64,000 nucleotides of DNA. It comes from Epiperipatus broadwayi. Lineage: Eukaryota > Onychophora > Udeonychophora > Euonychophora > Peripatidae. A program made the translations under genes and the position numbers. Positions within the stretch are counted from its first letter, which is position 1. Each line of letters opens with the position of its first letter. This document shows positions 24,465-36,500 of the stretch, one piece after another. The notes under the pieces are model-generated. The model did no database searches. It saw only the letters and a program-made list of their open reading frames with translations, and was not told the origin of the DNA. Location of the stretch: contig JAQFVV010000003.1 of the NCBI GenBank assembly GCA_028023455.1, positions 124,001 to 188,000 of the forward strand, given 5' to 3'.

Positions 24465-25132
24465 GGCTTTTTGGTATCTATGTTAAGTTTAAAAAATAGA
24501 ACACAAAGAACAACTGTATTTTTTAAACCCAAAATTATGAACATCAGTAATAAATTTTGAAGTACAATGAGTATTGTTTTTATTTTATATTTTTTATTGG
24601 AAATTAGAATATTTCATTTCCAAATTTAATGCCTTTATATAACTGAGAGAAGGATGAATGAAAAATATTATTTTCTAAATCTAATTTATTAGTGATTGGA
24701 TTGTTATAAACATTAAAAAAACTCAATTAATCATCAATATTCTTTTTTTCTTTCCTCTTCATTTTTCAAACTTACTATAGTCAGTCCAGACTTTAGTAGT
24801 CATGATCCTCTCATACTATTGGTCAACTCTCTGTACTATCTGGGTTAATAGGATTGCTTATTTATATAAGTACATTTTTGTACTTTAACTACCCACTATT
24901 CTGATTCAATTTTTTCCATTTTTTTGTTTGTTTTTAACTTTTTTTCCTTTTTCACTATTTTTCTTTCCTAGCTCTACTTTAGCTATACTCATTTACAAAT
25001 TGTTATTAATGATGATGGAATACACTAAAGTGTTGTCAATCTTTTTGATAATTTTTGTTCACATAATTTTTATTTTAATTAGTACAATAATATTTTCAAG
25101 TCTTTTATAGCATATAATCTACTTTAAATTTT
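24462..25132. other. A+T-rich non-coding DNA
   Basis: Pyrimidine-rich around 24,740-24,980; nothing recognised. Confidence 0.55.
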
Positions 25133-25983
25133 ATAATCTATTAGTAGGTGTCACTTTAGTGATTAAAGCAATGAAGAAATTAATGAATAAAAGTTAACGT
25201 ATATATTATTATTGATTTAAAAAGTAACCATTTAGCAAGCAAAGAAAATAGTTGATGATAATTAGTATGTTAAATAAATTTACTACAATATAAACTAGAG
25301 GATATTATATGCACATATGTATTTGTCTTAAAATAAAATTGCAAAAAAAATAAATAAAATAAAGTAAATTATAGCAAGTTAAATGATGATTGTAAGTGCT
25401 TAAAATATAATTTAAAAATAGAAATAATTTTACATCCAGAAAATATTTCTAAGGATCATTCAAGAATTCAATGAATAGCTCTTAATTTATATTTTGAATT
25501 AAAATTTTCTGGCATAAATGATCCAAATGCGATTGTATAAAAAAAAAACGAATGATTGTTTAGTGATCAAAGTATGCTAAAATATAAAATTTATATTAAA
25601 TTTTAAAAATCTCACTTTTTGTTTATTAATTTAGCTTTTTTTTAAACCCAAAAATATCTTTAATGAATACCAAGATTTTTTATTGCTATTTGAGAAATGA
25701 AGAACCATCAATTGTTATTTCTATGGTAAATTTGGAGAAATTGTCACTTTTTTAAAGAAAAAAGATCTTCATTTTGAAATAAGTAATAAAAATATTTATT
25801 AATATTATTCTTACAGTGAATGGATAGATTACACATTTTGCACTTATTTCCATTATTTTAAGATTAATTTTGTGTATTGTTTGTAATTTTTCAGAACATG
25901 TAAATACATACATACATTTAATTTTGTATATATTTGTAGCTTCATTATACTGATCACTAAAGTGCCACCTAATGGTAGATAAT
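25133..25983. mobile_element. TIR-flanked non-autonomous DNA element
   Basis: The left end (25,133-25,176) and right end (25,940-25,983) are imperfect inverted repeats. Both read inward as ATAATCTA, AGGTG(T/G)CACTTTAGTGAT, then A-rich text and AATGAAG. The core CACTTTAGTGAT is identical in both. The 760 bp between them is A+T-rich and non-coding. Size and structure suggest a MITE or deletion derivative of a cut-and-paste transposon. The exact ends and target duplication are unclear, so no superfamily is assigned. Confidence 0.55.
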
Positions 25984-27568
25984 AACTCAAGGTAGTTCAC
26001 ATAATATAGCAGTACCATATTTTCTAAAAATCCAATTGAATTAATTTTTAAATAGAAATGAAAATATTTATTTTCATTGGTAGTCTTTACAATTAGTAAT
26101 CTTACTTAATATGTAAATACTTAGAAATATACAAATTTGTTTCCTTTATTGCTGAACTTTTCATTATTTTTCTAAGCAGAGAATCAACTAAGACTCCTTA
26201 ACTGTTAATCTGGTTACTTTTTAGGCCTAAGAAAATAATTGAGTGAAAGTCTCAAGAGCTAATCTTTTTAGTTTAATTTTCTGGTGAATTTTTTTTTGAT
26301 CAGAATACAGATTATCCCTAATCTATATAAACACAACATTTTAAATTAAATGTTTTGAAAACACATTTTGAAAAAGAAGGTTCAACATTTTAAGTAAATC
26401 TTAGTACAGTATATTAAAAATTCTTATTATTTGCTTTAATATTATCCATAAGAAAGTCTCATATCAAGATTTAAAGAGTATGATTACACCATATTTCAAC
26501 TCTGAAATTTTTTATTCTTACCTTATTGATATTTCTGACTGATTAAATAGGTCTCATGAATTATTTTATTCTCTTACTTGAAGTAATAGATATTTATTAG
26601 CTGATCACTATTAGATAGCTATTCCTATTTAGATTTATGTATCAGTGGAATGATGGACTCAAATCTAAGATTCTTGGATTTATTATCTGCTATGTAATGT
26701 GCATAAAAATCTTATCTTGTAAATGCTGTATGTGAATAACATGTGACACCATGAAAAATTAATGAACTGATCATTTTTTAGTTAATAGATATTTGCATGA
26801 ATTGGTGAAATGCCAATGATCTGAAAAAGATTCTGAATGTATATTCTAAGCTTTTTTTGCTACTTAAAACTATTCCATGTGTGGGTTTGAACCAATCTAT
26901 TGGATGGAGCACAATAACCAATACATCATGAGGGTTTCTTTTTAATATTTGAAAAAGTGTAAATGCAAAATTGCAAATATGATATTAAACTAATAAATAT
27001 AATGAACAGATCTTGCAGTTGACAGTAGTATTTATATCAGTCTACTTCAGTGCCACTTATTGTAATAATAAGTAATGATTCAAATAAAAATCATGATTTG
27101 TTCTTAGTGGTCATCTATCTTATTCAGTATTTTCTTTTTAGAGTTTAAAGTTGAAGAACAATATCAGCATGGTCTACCAATAGATGCAATTATACAGCAA
27201 CATCATGTATAAATAATTTAAAAAAAAAAAAAAATTAAAATCTGATTGATTACTTATTGTTTTATATATACCATGTTAGTTTTTTATTTTATTTTTGTGT
27301 CATATTTTTCTCTTTAATGTCTTAGGTTAATATAGGACAAAGTCACTGTGAGCCTCTCACATTATTTAATATCTCTCTGTTATAATTGTTACAATGGTGT
27401 TGTGATTGTGTAACCACATTTCCACTTTTTAATTACAACACTGCAATTATGATTTTTTTCTTTTTTTGTTTTATGTATTTTTTTGTCTTTCTCTTTACTT
27501 TTTTTCTAAAGTTCGACTATTTATTTATGAATAGTTGCTAATGATGATGATGTATATATATATATATA
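25984..27568. other. A+T-rich non-coding DNA
   Basis: No gene seen. Near 27,040 the word CAGTGCCACTTATTG recalls the core of the TIR element just upstream, but I found no partner end. Confidence 0.5.
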
Positions 27569-27653
27569 TGTCAACAGATGGCGTTCTACCAAAAACACCG
27601 TCAAGCGTATGTTTACATAAACATCAGAGCATGCATTCACTATCTCTAACTTT

Positions 27654-27713
27654 AATTCCACTTTAAGATCATGATTTCAAGCTATTTGCTATCATCAGTG
27701 AAAGACAGGAATT
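27654..27713 (-). ncRNA. Type-I hammerhead ribozyme, unit 1 (damaged stem I)
   Basis: Same architecture as the unit 4 ribozyme (28,881-28,940). CTGATGA and GAAA core boxes, stem III ATCA/TGAT and the outer stem AATTCC/GGAATT are intact. Inner stem I is TTTCA opposite TTAAA instead of TGAAA, which breaks one pair next to the core. Predicted cleavage lies between 27,666 and 27,667. Activity is probably lower than in its sisters. Confidence 0.7.
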
Positions 27714-28049
27714 TTAGAAACTAGATCTAAACACAAACTCTGAGCGTTTATGAAACAGTTTCTATTCAGCTTGCAAGCGTGAATCTTTTAGACACGTAAT
27801 GTCTTCAAACTCAGCATAGCAATCCAGATAGCTACATGGGTCTGATCTCAGTTCAGCATCACCACATAGTAGAAGCCTCTGCAATATATATCATTGCTAG
27901 AAAGACCTCAAAGGTACATTTATGAAAAACAAAAAACAAGTTAAAAACTTGCTAACGCTTGTATTTATGTTAACAGATGGTGTTCTACCAAAAACAACCC
28001 AAAGTGTTGTTTGTTAATGTCAGAGCAAGCATTCACTATCTCTAACTTT

Positions 28050-28109
28050 AATTCCACTTTCAGATCATGATTTCAAGCTATTTGCTATCATCAGTGAAAG
28101 ACAGGAATT
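28050..28109 (-). ncRNA. Type-I hammerhead ribozyme, unit 2
   Basis: On the minus strand the order is AATTCC, TGTC, TTTCA, CTGATGA, a short stem-loop, GAAA, TCATGATC, TGAAA, GT, GGAATT. All catalytic-core bases are present. Predicted self-cleavage follows the C of ATC, between 28,062 and 28,063. The site lies 396 bp from the unit 1 site and 399 bp from the unit 3 site, so processed RNA monomers would be about 400 nt. Confidence 0.8.
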
Positions 28110-28448
28110 TTAGAAACTAGATCTAAACACAAACTCTGAGCGTTTATGAAACAGTTTATATTCAGCTTGCAAGCGTGAATCTTTTAGACACATAATGTCT
28201 TCAAACTCAGCATAGCAAGCCAGATAGCTATATGGGTCTGATCTCAGTTCAGCATCACCACATAGTAGAAGCCTCTGCAATATATATCATTGCTAGAAAG
28301 ACTTCAAAGGTACATTTATGAAAAACAAAAAACAAGTTAAAAACTTGCTAATGCTTGTATTTATGTCAATAGATGGCATTCTACCAAAAACACCATCAAG
28401 CGTATGTTTACATAAACATCAGAGCATGCATTCACTATCTCTAACTTT

Positions 28449-28508
28449 AATTCCACTTTCAGATCATGATTTCAAGCTATTTGCTATCATCAGTGAAAGA
28501 CAGGAATT
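28449..28508 (-). ncRNA. Type-I hammerhead ribozyme, unit 3
   Basis: Identical in all core boxes and in both stem I segments to unit 2. Predicted cleavage lies between 28,461 and 28,462. The unit carrying it is interrupted about 45 bp further on by the switch to inverted orientation. Confidence 0.8.
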
Positions 28509-28880
28509 TTAGAAACTAGATCTAAACACAAACTCTGAGCATTTATGAAACATTTTCTATGCTTGCTCTGATGTTTATGTAAACATATGCTTGATAGTGT
28601 TTTTGGTAGAACACCATCTGTTGACATAAATACAAGCATTAGCAAGTTTTTAACTTGTTTTTTGTTTTTCATAAATGTACCTTTGAGGTCTTTCTAGCAA
28701 TGATATATATTGCAGAGGCTTCTACTATGTGGTGATGCTGAACTGAGATCAGACCCATATAGCTATCTGGCTTGCTATGCTGAGTTTGAAGACATTACGT
28801 ATCTAAAAGATTCATGCTTGCAAGCTGAATAGAAACTGTTTCATAAACGCTCAGAGTTTGTGTTTAGATCTAGTTTCTAA

Positions 28881-28940
28881 AATTCCTGTCTTTCACTGAT
28901 GATAGCAAATAGCTTGAAATCATGATCTGAAAGTGGAATT
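28881..28940 (+). ncRNA. Type-I hammerhead ribozyme, inverted unit
   Basis: Stem I has an outer part AATTCC (28,881-28,886) with GGAATT (28,935-28,940) and an inner part TTTCA with TGAAA, separated by an internal loop TGTC/GT. Core CTGATGA is at 28,896-28,902. Stem II is AGC/GCT with loop AAATA and a U-U opposition at the base. Core GAAA is at 28,916-28,919. Stem III is ATCA/TGAT with no loop, and the cleavage-site base is C28927. Open stem I and a tiny stem III are typical of metazoan type-I hammerheads that work best as dimers; the palindromic TCATGA would allow this. The U-U at the foot of stem II departs from the usual G-C and may slow catalysis. Confidence 0.8.
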
Positions 28941-29071
28941 AAAGTTAGAGATAGTGAATGCTTGCTCTGACGTTTATGTAAACATACGCTTGACAGTGTT
29001 TTTGGTAGAACACCATCTGTTGACATAAATACAAGCGTTAGCAAGTTTTTAACTTGTTTTTTGTTTTTCAT

Positions 29072-30861
29072 ATATATATATAATGTTGATATAATTCCAT
29101 GACTAATCTATAGTTAAAATGCAAATATGATAAATTGTTATCTAGTTATTTTTATAGTTTATAGTGAACTGAAGAGTGTATAATTTTAATTTTGAATTGA
29201 AAAATTTGTAATTTGTTGCCATTTGTTTCTTTAATTTGTTATTAGTTTTGTTAATAAGAACGTTCTTAATTACTAATAGCTTATTAAATTATATTTCTGC
29301 TTAATTGTTTAAATTTAATTAGAATTTTTGTAATTTTTTTTATGATTAGTATTATTTTTTAATATAAATAATCTATATTTTATTGAATATATTATTTTAA
29401 ATTACTTTCATAAAATTTCAATTTTCAGTATGATTTTATATGGGGGTAAAAGTAATGAAAAGCTTTCTCTATATATGTATATTGTTTTTCAAATATATAT
29501 ACAAATGCTGATTTTTAATTGTTTCTGTGTTTATTTTTATTAAACATAGATATTAGATTAAAATATGCATCAACCCATGATGTAAATTGCATTTCATTTG
29601 CATTTAGATATTATTTACATCATCAAGAAATTGAGATGCATATTTGATCTCAGCTGCATAATTTGCATCAGTAGCTTGCCATAATTCAGAAACAATTAAT
29701 ATTTTTATAAGGCGAATTTTAACTTTTAAGAGTGATCATAAAAATATTCCAAAATATTAAATTAGAAAAATGGAGAGGATATTTTTATTGTCCCATCATT
29801 TATTTTTTGGTTTGGAAAAATGTTAATTATATAAATTCTAATATCATTGTGGCAGTAGAAAGTTTATATATCCTGTTGAAAATAAATTTCATTAAAATCT
29901 ATAAATAACATATTTCCATGATTTCTGATGTTGGAATATGTAGCAACAATAATATTTATTTTAGAAAATCAGTATAATATTAAACCTTCATGAAATCGAT
30001 ATAATGTAATTTTGAAAAAAAAACTGCAGATCATTTTAACTATATCTGAAATTGTGTAATCTATAAAACATTATGATTATTTAGATTGGTATCCAGGCAA
30101 TAATTTTTTTAATAGCAGTGCTAAATTCTTAACATATTAATCCATAACAAAAACTGATAAAACTATAAATATATAAAATCACATTTCAAATAAATTATTA
30201 TTATGAGTGATGTAGTTTTAGTTGCAAAAAATCTAGCACTATTGGTAAATAACATGACCTAGATAATAGTCTATTGATTATGGCTTCCAGTTTCAGAAAT
30301 CTGCTTACCTATATCTAAATCATCTAAAATCATTATGATTGAAGATTTATTTTGATTATTATAAAATTGATAATTGAAGATTGTAATACACTTAAAATAT
30401 TTAACCAAAAATAATCATCAACTAGCAAGATGCAAAATTAATTTTAATAAAAAATATTCTATAACTGTATATTTCCAGTTATCTTCTTTTATTTTCTGAG
30501 TCTTAATTATAATATATATCAATAGATAATCCTATTTTTTATAATGACTTTTCTACTAAAACAAATTATTGTTGTAATCAATGTATTATGATAAAAACAG
30601 GACATTTGAGTCCCCAGATTCAATACCATTCTTTGAAATATCTTGTGGGTCAGAAAAATGTCCAAAACTAAAAAAAAGGTATTACTCCATCATCTAATAA
30701 TTATTAAATATTTTTTTTAAAAATTCAAACTTTATTTATACTTTTTTAAATTCATTCATTTATTAATTATTATATGTATATTAACAAAGAACACAGTTGT
30801 TAAAGGGTAGAATTCGTTTTTCTTTTTTAAAGATTGCTAGTCTGACCTATGAAAAGTTAGG
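29072..30861. other. A+T-rich non-coding DNA
   Basis: Nothing recognised. Confidence 0.55.
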
Positions 30862-30925
30862 TGGGAATTGATTTGTGATTTTTAGATTTATAAATATTGA
30901 AGATGATGCTCTAACCAATTAAGAT
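30862..30925 (-). repeat. tRNA-like SINE remnant
   Basis: The minus strand reads TTAATTGGTTAGAGCATCAT, a good box A (D-arm). After about 30 bases it has CAAATCAATTCCC, a decayed box B (T-arm). Spacing is close to a tRNA, but the stems no longer pair, so this is a degraded tRNA-derived repeat and not a tRNA gene. Confidence 0.4.
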
Positions 30926-33337
30926 ATTTAACAAAAATAGAAATTAATCATTATTTTGTAAGAGAATAATATAATGAAAAAATATTGAATTATCAACATG
31001 GATATGATGATCCAGGTGTTTTATGTCTTTAGCTTCCTGAAAGGATTGTTCATAAAATGCTTGCATAATAAGAGAGGGTGATCTGAATTCTTATGATAGT
31101 GAATAGTTGATACAGTAAGTTTTGACATAAGAATGTGCTAATAAAAATTAAAAAGATTTGCATATACCTGAGCTAATCTTAGCAATCTTGTTTGGTGTAT
31201 AATTTAAATACCTTCTCATATGTTTTAAGTTACCAGGTGTTCTGGAGATTTAAAAAAAAAACATTTGTTTAACTATGCTAGAATAACAGCCATAATTCCT
31301 TATATGAGTAGAGTTTGTGATGTATTTATTTTACAATAGATCTATAATTACATGATTATAATAAAATACTATATTTTAACAGCTCTTACAATATTAAGTA
31401 TGAACAATATAAAGCCAAAAAATTATAATTTTTACCATTACTCCTACACCCTTCCATGGCAAATATTACAAATTTGAAATGAAGTATGTAATTAATAATT
31501 AAATGAACAAAGATTATTCCAATTATCAGAATGACAATCCATTTTCTAAATATTGAGAAATGCTACTCAATGTAGAAAATACATTAATTTTTCTGATAAC
31601 AACAATTACAGATCTAATAATCATCAATACACAAGTGAACAATTATGGTTTATGTAGAAATCCAATGGCTATACCAGAATAAAAGTGTAAAAATTAAAAA
31701 AAAAATACATTTAATATATATTTACTCATTTCTAATCAGGATGTAAAAAACCTATTTAATAAAGTTAAATAAAATAACATTGATTTAATACTCTAACTCA
31801 ATATATTTATATTAACTGTATTTAATATTTATTTCTACTGCAAGGAGAATACATAAACACAATTTTTAGTACATCAATCATATGCAGTGGAATTAAATAC
31901 TATTATTATATTATTCATGAACTAAACAATGTGTATACCATGATTAATTATATAATAAAGCATTAAATTTCAATATACAATAATTTGTTCTCAGGATGGA
32001 ACACTTGTTCAACTATATATTTTCTATTGTTTATGCAGTTTAAATATTATGTTTATATCAATACTACTTTTGAGTTTATTTATGTATGTGATTACTTGTT
32101 ATTAGTATAATAGCACTAATATTAGATTTTATCTGACACTGTCTGGGCAATAAAAGTGATTCACTGGCTGTTGTCAGATATTCTAATAACAAAATAGAGT
32201 ACATATTTCAGATCATATTATTTAGCTGTTATTTTACCTAATAAAAAATTTAAGAATCTGAATAAAAAGTTTGTGTTTCTAGATGACTAATTTGACAATT
32301 TTTGGTTTCTATCAAGATTCTTTACAAAGCTTTTTAAATATGTATGAAAGATTTGTTATTTTATTATCTTCATTAAATAAAATCAGATTTATTTTAGAAT
32401 ATTAATGAACTCTTTGTGTGTAACATTCAGAAATTTTTTTAGTGCTGTTGATGACAGACCTGACAATGAACTACATAGGCTTCAAAAACATCAAATACCT
32501 AGGATTTAAACACATTGCCAATATTTGATTGGTTGTGAAAATTGTTTCAGTAATATAATGCTTTAAAATATAAATAATTTTATCACTTTTTTATATATGA
32601 GTTGTAAAAAAACTACCATATTTCCACTTAACTTTACTAAATATTATTAGGAATTGTTTATCATTATAAAATCCTAAAATATGTAAATAAATACATTTAA
32701 TCTTGGATGTAAATCCTTTTTGTTAAATCTAATAAAATGAAGTCATTTTACTTCAAAACATTAATATATGTAAACAAATTAAAGTATGGGTCATTTTCAT
32801 GTAAATTAGCTTCAAATATGTTTCAGCAGGGATGTTGCTAGAGAAACTATTAATCATCAGAAACTATCAATCATCATTGATAATTCCCAATGCTAAACCA
32901 CTTTTTTTACTCTATTATGCACTAATAGTTTTTTTTTATTAGAAGTTTAATTAAAAATAAAAGTGTATCTCCTTTGTTTCTAATTCAAGTTGTTGTAGGG
33001 ATTTAAACCTAGAAGATTTTTACAAACATCAAAATTTAGAAGATCATAATTTCTTTAAATATCCTTTGAATAGTATTCCATCTCCTCCAGAGAGTTATAT
33101 ATGTTTGATGCTTATAAATATAACTTTGTTGGTTTACTTGGGTTAGAAATAGAATAAGTCTAGTTTTAATTCTAATTAAACCTATGATTAAAAAAACTAT
33201 TAGTGACAATAGAGTAAAAAAGAGGTCTAGCCTTGGGAACTATCAGTAGCGATTAACAGTTTCTTAGAATATCATTGCTAAAACACTGTTTGAAGCCAAG
33301 GACTACACCTTTTAATTTATTTACATTATAGATTTTT
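30926..33337. other. A+T-rich non-coding DNA
   Basis: Nothing recognised. Box-B-like words near 33,000 have no matching box A. Confidence 0.5.
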
Positions 33338-33519
33338 CAGCATTAAACTGTTGCACATGCGCTTTGATTTTAACTATAAAATGAATGAATATAAACACTT
33401 CAAACACATGATAAAGTCTTTGGAAATCTTTTCCAAAGACTTTATTATGTGTTTGAAGTGTTTGTATTCATTCATTTTATAGTTAAGATCCAAAGCGCAT
33501 GTGCAACAGTTTAATGCTG
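33338..33519. mobile_element. 182-bp perfect-type hairpin (MITE-like)
   Basis: The left arm (33,338-33,426) and right arm (33,430-33,519) are near-perfect inverted repeats around a 3-base loop. The ends are CAGCATTAAACTG and CAGTTTAATGCTG. Only a few mismatches occur along about 89 bp, so the copy is recent. CAG/CTG ends recall hAT-type MITEs, but I see no 8-bp target duplication. Confidence 0.75.
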
Positions 33520-36500
33520 TTTAAAATATTACAGTTTGTAAAAAAACATCGCGCTATATAAAATAGTTGACTTATTATAGATTCTTGTAAAAATTCAAAT
33601 CTAATATCAATATATATATATATATATATATGATAAATAATTATTTAGATGGCTTACAGATATAAAAGTATATTTTACAGATTCATTCAAGTATATTTGA
33701 GCCAGATCACAATTGTTGATATTTCATTTAAAGATAAAATCAGACAAACCATCAAGGTTTTCAAAAGGTTAAATATATTAATAAATATAATGATATATAT
33801 GAGTTATCATTTATTTGGAGAAAAAAATTAAAAGTCATCACCTAAATTGCTTTTTTTTGCCTATGTGAATTTTATATTAAATTATTCACCTACTATTATA
33901 TTCTCTCCTCAAACATATTACATTTTTTTTATTTGACTGAATAGACCATTTACTTTGTTTCTTTAATACTTGTAGCCCATCTCCAATATTTTAATGCTTT
34001 CAGATTTTAACATTTTCCCACCATTTTCTAATGGAAATTTGAGTTTAATAGATTAACATTTTAATTTTGGCATTAATATATTTATTCAATAAATTGAATC
34101 AATAAACTGGTCTTGATTTATTAAGAATATAACTTTACAAATGAAAAACGTTCTTTAAAAATCATATTTGAGCTTTCCAAATATAAAGCAATAATAAATA
34201 ATTTGTAATACATAAGAAAATGAATATTTTTAACTGCCTATTGAAAAAAGCAAAGTAATGAAATTTTTGTTGAATGAATGAATTCCATTTTTAAACATGA
34301 AAAAATAATTATAAAGCCATTATAGAGCTATAGAATTCTGTTTTAAAATTTGCATTCATATTTATTAAATTATTACAAAAATTAAATGCTAGGTTTTTAG
34401 ACAGTGAATAGTGATCATAGTTTTTTTGTCATTACTTCAAATTTTTTAACTTGTGTTTTTAAAAATGAAACATGCTTTTTTAAAAAATCTAAGTATATAC
34501 AATATATTTCTTTTTTAATAATTTCTATATAAATATTAAGCAAAAATAATTATATATATTTAAATAAACTATGAAGTTATGCAATTTTTTTCTCATTACT
34601 AACAACCACGAAAAAAGATTTTTACAATATGCCCAATATAAAAAATTTATCAATCATGGACTTTTTAAACTTTTATTGACTCATTTGTATTTTTCTCTGT
34701 TGGTTATTGACATCTTCAGACTTTTTAAACTAATAAATCATTATTTACTTTATTATCAAATGAATATTAATACAGGCAAAAATGATACTGAAAATAGCCA
34801 CAAAAGAATGGTTTAAAGCCAAAGTATTGTGGCTTCATCACAGTCTTTCATGAAGTGGTGATTATAATTGTTAGCAAGTTAAATATAATTATTTCTTAGC
34901 CAAATGGTAGCAGATGGAATTCAGTCAAATGTTTATACAATATTACCATTAATTATACAAGGATAAACCTGGAACAAATCTTGAAATATATATCACATGA
35001 TTAGTGCATCAACCAGCCATATTCATAGCTTTGTGTTAGAACAGGGCTGAATCATAACATGATCATCATCCACAACACTAATAGTGATCATAATATATTA
35101 AATTTCTTTGTTTATGATTAATTTCATTTAACAGATATTTTTTAAAAATGCTTTTAGATATACACTATATTAATATTACATTTTAAGTCTGTTGTATTAT
35201 AAAGAATACTATACTTTTTAGAAGTAGTATTTTGCTTTGCTCATAGTCCTCAGCATTCTGTGAGCCTTTTTGCTTAAGTTGAATTTTATATAAAAAATAC
35301 TTTTTCTATGTGGATGTTTACCATTAGCCATGAAGCAGATATGAAATCATGTTTAAACAAATAAAATAAACAGAGATATTATGATAGCATTAAATGCATA
35401 CAAATAAATTTTATATTAGTTTCTAACATTTTTATATAGCATTAAAATTATTTTAATTTTTTTCTAATAACATCTATTAAAAGCTTAGATAATCAATAAC
35501 CATAAGATAATATAGTGCAATTTCTGTCTCTTATCATCACCAATAAAAAAATGGATTCAAAATCGAAATTATTGCACTTATGCATCTAGTAGCTACTTTT
35601 TATCCCATTATACTATTCAAACTAATAGCCTGAAGTTCAAAAAATACTCTTTGTTTTAAATCCAAGCTAATTTGCAGCACATTTATATAAATCTGTTACT
35701 ACATTAATTTATGCATATTTTAGAGATCTTAGCTGTAGGTTACTTTGAACCTTTGAACTAACATTAATATCAATAAAAATATCATGTGACTTTCTCATAC
35801 TTTTATGTTTACAAAAGCAGTTATTATCACTTTACTCTAAACTCAACTGCTATAAGCTTCAGTAATCAGGTGGAAAAAATAATATGATATTATTGTTAAT
35901 GTTAAAAATTGTTTATGTAAATCTACATTTAGATATGTAGAGTTCATGTAAGTAAAATATTACTTATATTCACTCTGTTTTATAGCCATTTATTTTAAAT
36001 CTGAGTAACACTACATAAAAGTTTTAATCATTTCTCCAGTAGAAAAAACAACAACTAACATCCATTGATTATTCAGGCTCATAGTAAATGGTTTTAATTA
36101 CTGGTCTTAAAAAGCATATGCCAATTTTAAGATCATGTCATTTTTTTTATTGATGCATGTGTATTATTAAATTTTCATAAATTCTCAAACTTTTGGATGA
36201 AGCATTGTACTTAGCTATTTTATACCAAACTTAATGCTAATAATAAATCTTAAAAATGAATGACAAGTTCTTGCAGTATCCAGATTTCTGCAGTAAGTTA
36301 CTTTATTAAGACTGGCTGCAATATTATCATGATATTATCTTTGTGTATATTATTTCCAGAGATCTTATTAACCATGTTAACATTCTCTTTCTTTGAATTT
36401 ATTATACATCATTGTTATCCTAATTACTATTCTTTCTGTCCCAATATACAATCAAATAATTTTATTGGTACTACAGTTTTTTCTTATTTATATAAATAGA

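Larger units (their letters stand above)
27569..29071. mobile_element. Hammerhead-ribozyme repeat array (retrozyme-like), tandem plus inverted
   Basis: Units start at 27,569, 27,969 and 28,364 (TGTCAACAGATGG or close), so the period is 395-400 bp. The third unit breaks at about 28,555. From about 28,560 to 29,071 the same sequence runs in reverse orientation for 1.3 units. Copies look about 95% alike, so the array is young. Both outer ends abut TATATA runs (27,553 and 29,071). Each complete unit holds a type-I hammerhead ribozyme fold (see separate entries), minus strand in the left units and plus strand in the inverted unit. Tandem units of a few hundred bp with one hammerhead each define animal and plant retrozymes, small non-autonomous retroelements that spread through circular RNA. 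The 64-codon frames repeated in each unit are by-products of unit similarity. Confidence 0.8.

Noticed and set aside
28318-29071. Three similar 60-64 codon ORFs (MKNKKQVKNLL start)
   Set aside because: They are copies of the same part of the hammerhead repeat unit; their similarity follows from the repeat, and there is no sign of protein-level conservation.
27541-29090. Interpretation of the 27.6-29.1 kb block as an ordinary satellite or a Helitron-type tandem-core element
   Set aside because: Hammerhead folds in all complete units and unit-length cut-site spacing fit a retrozyme better; no Helitron terminal hairpin with CTRR end was seen.
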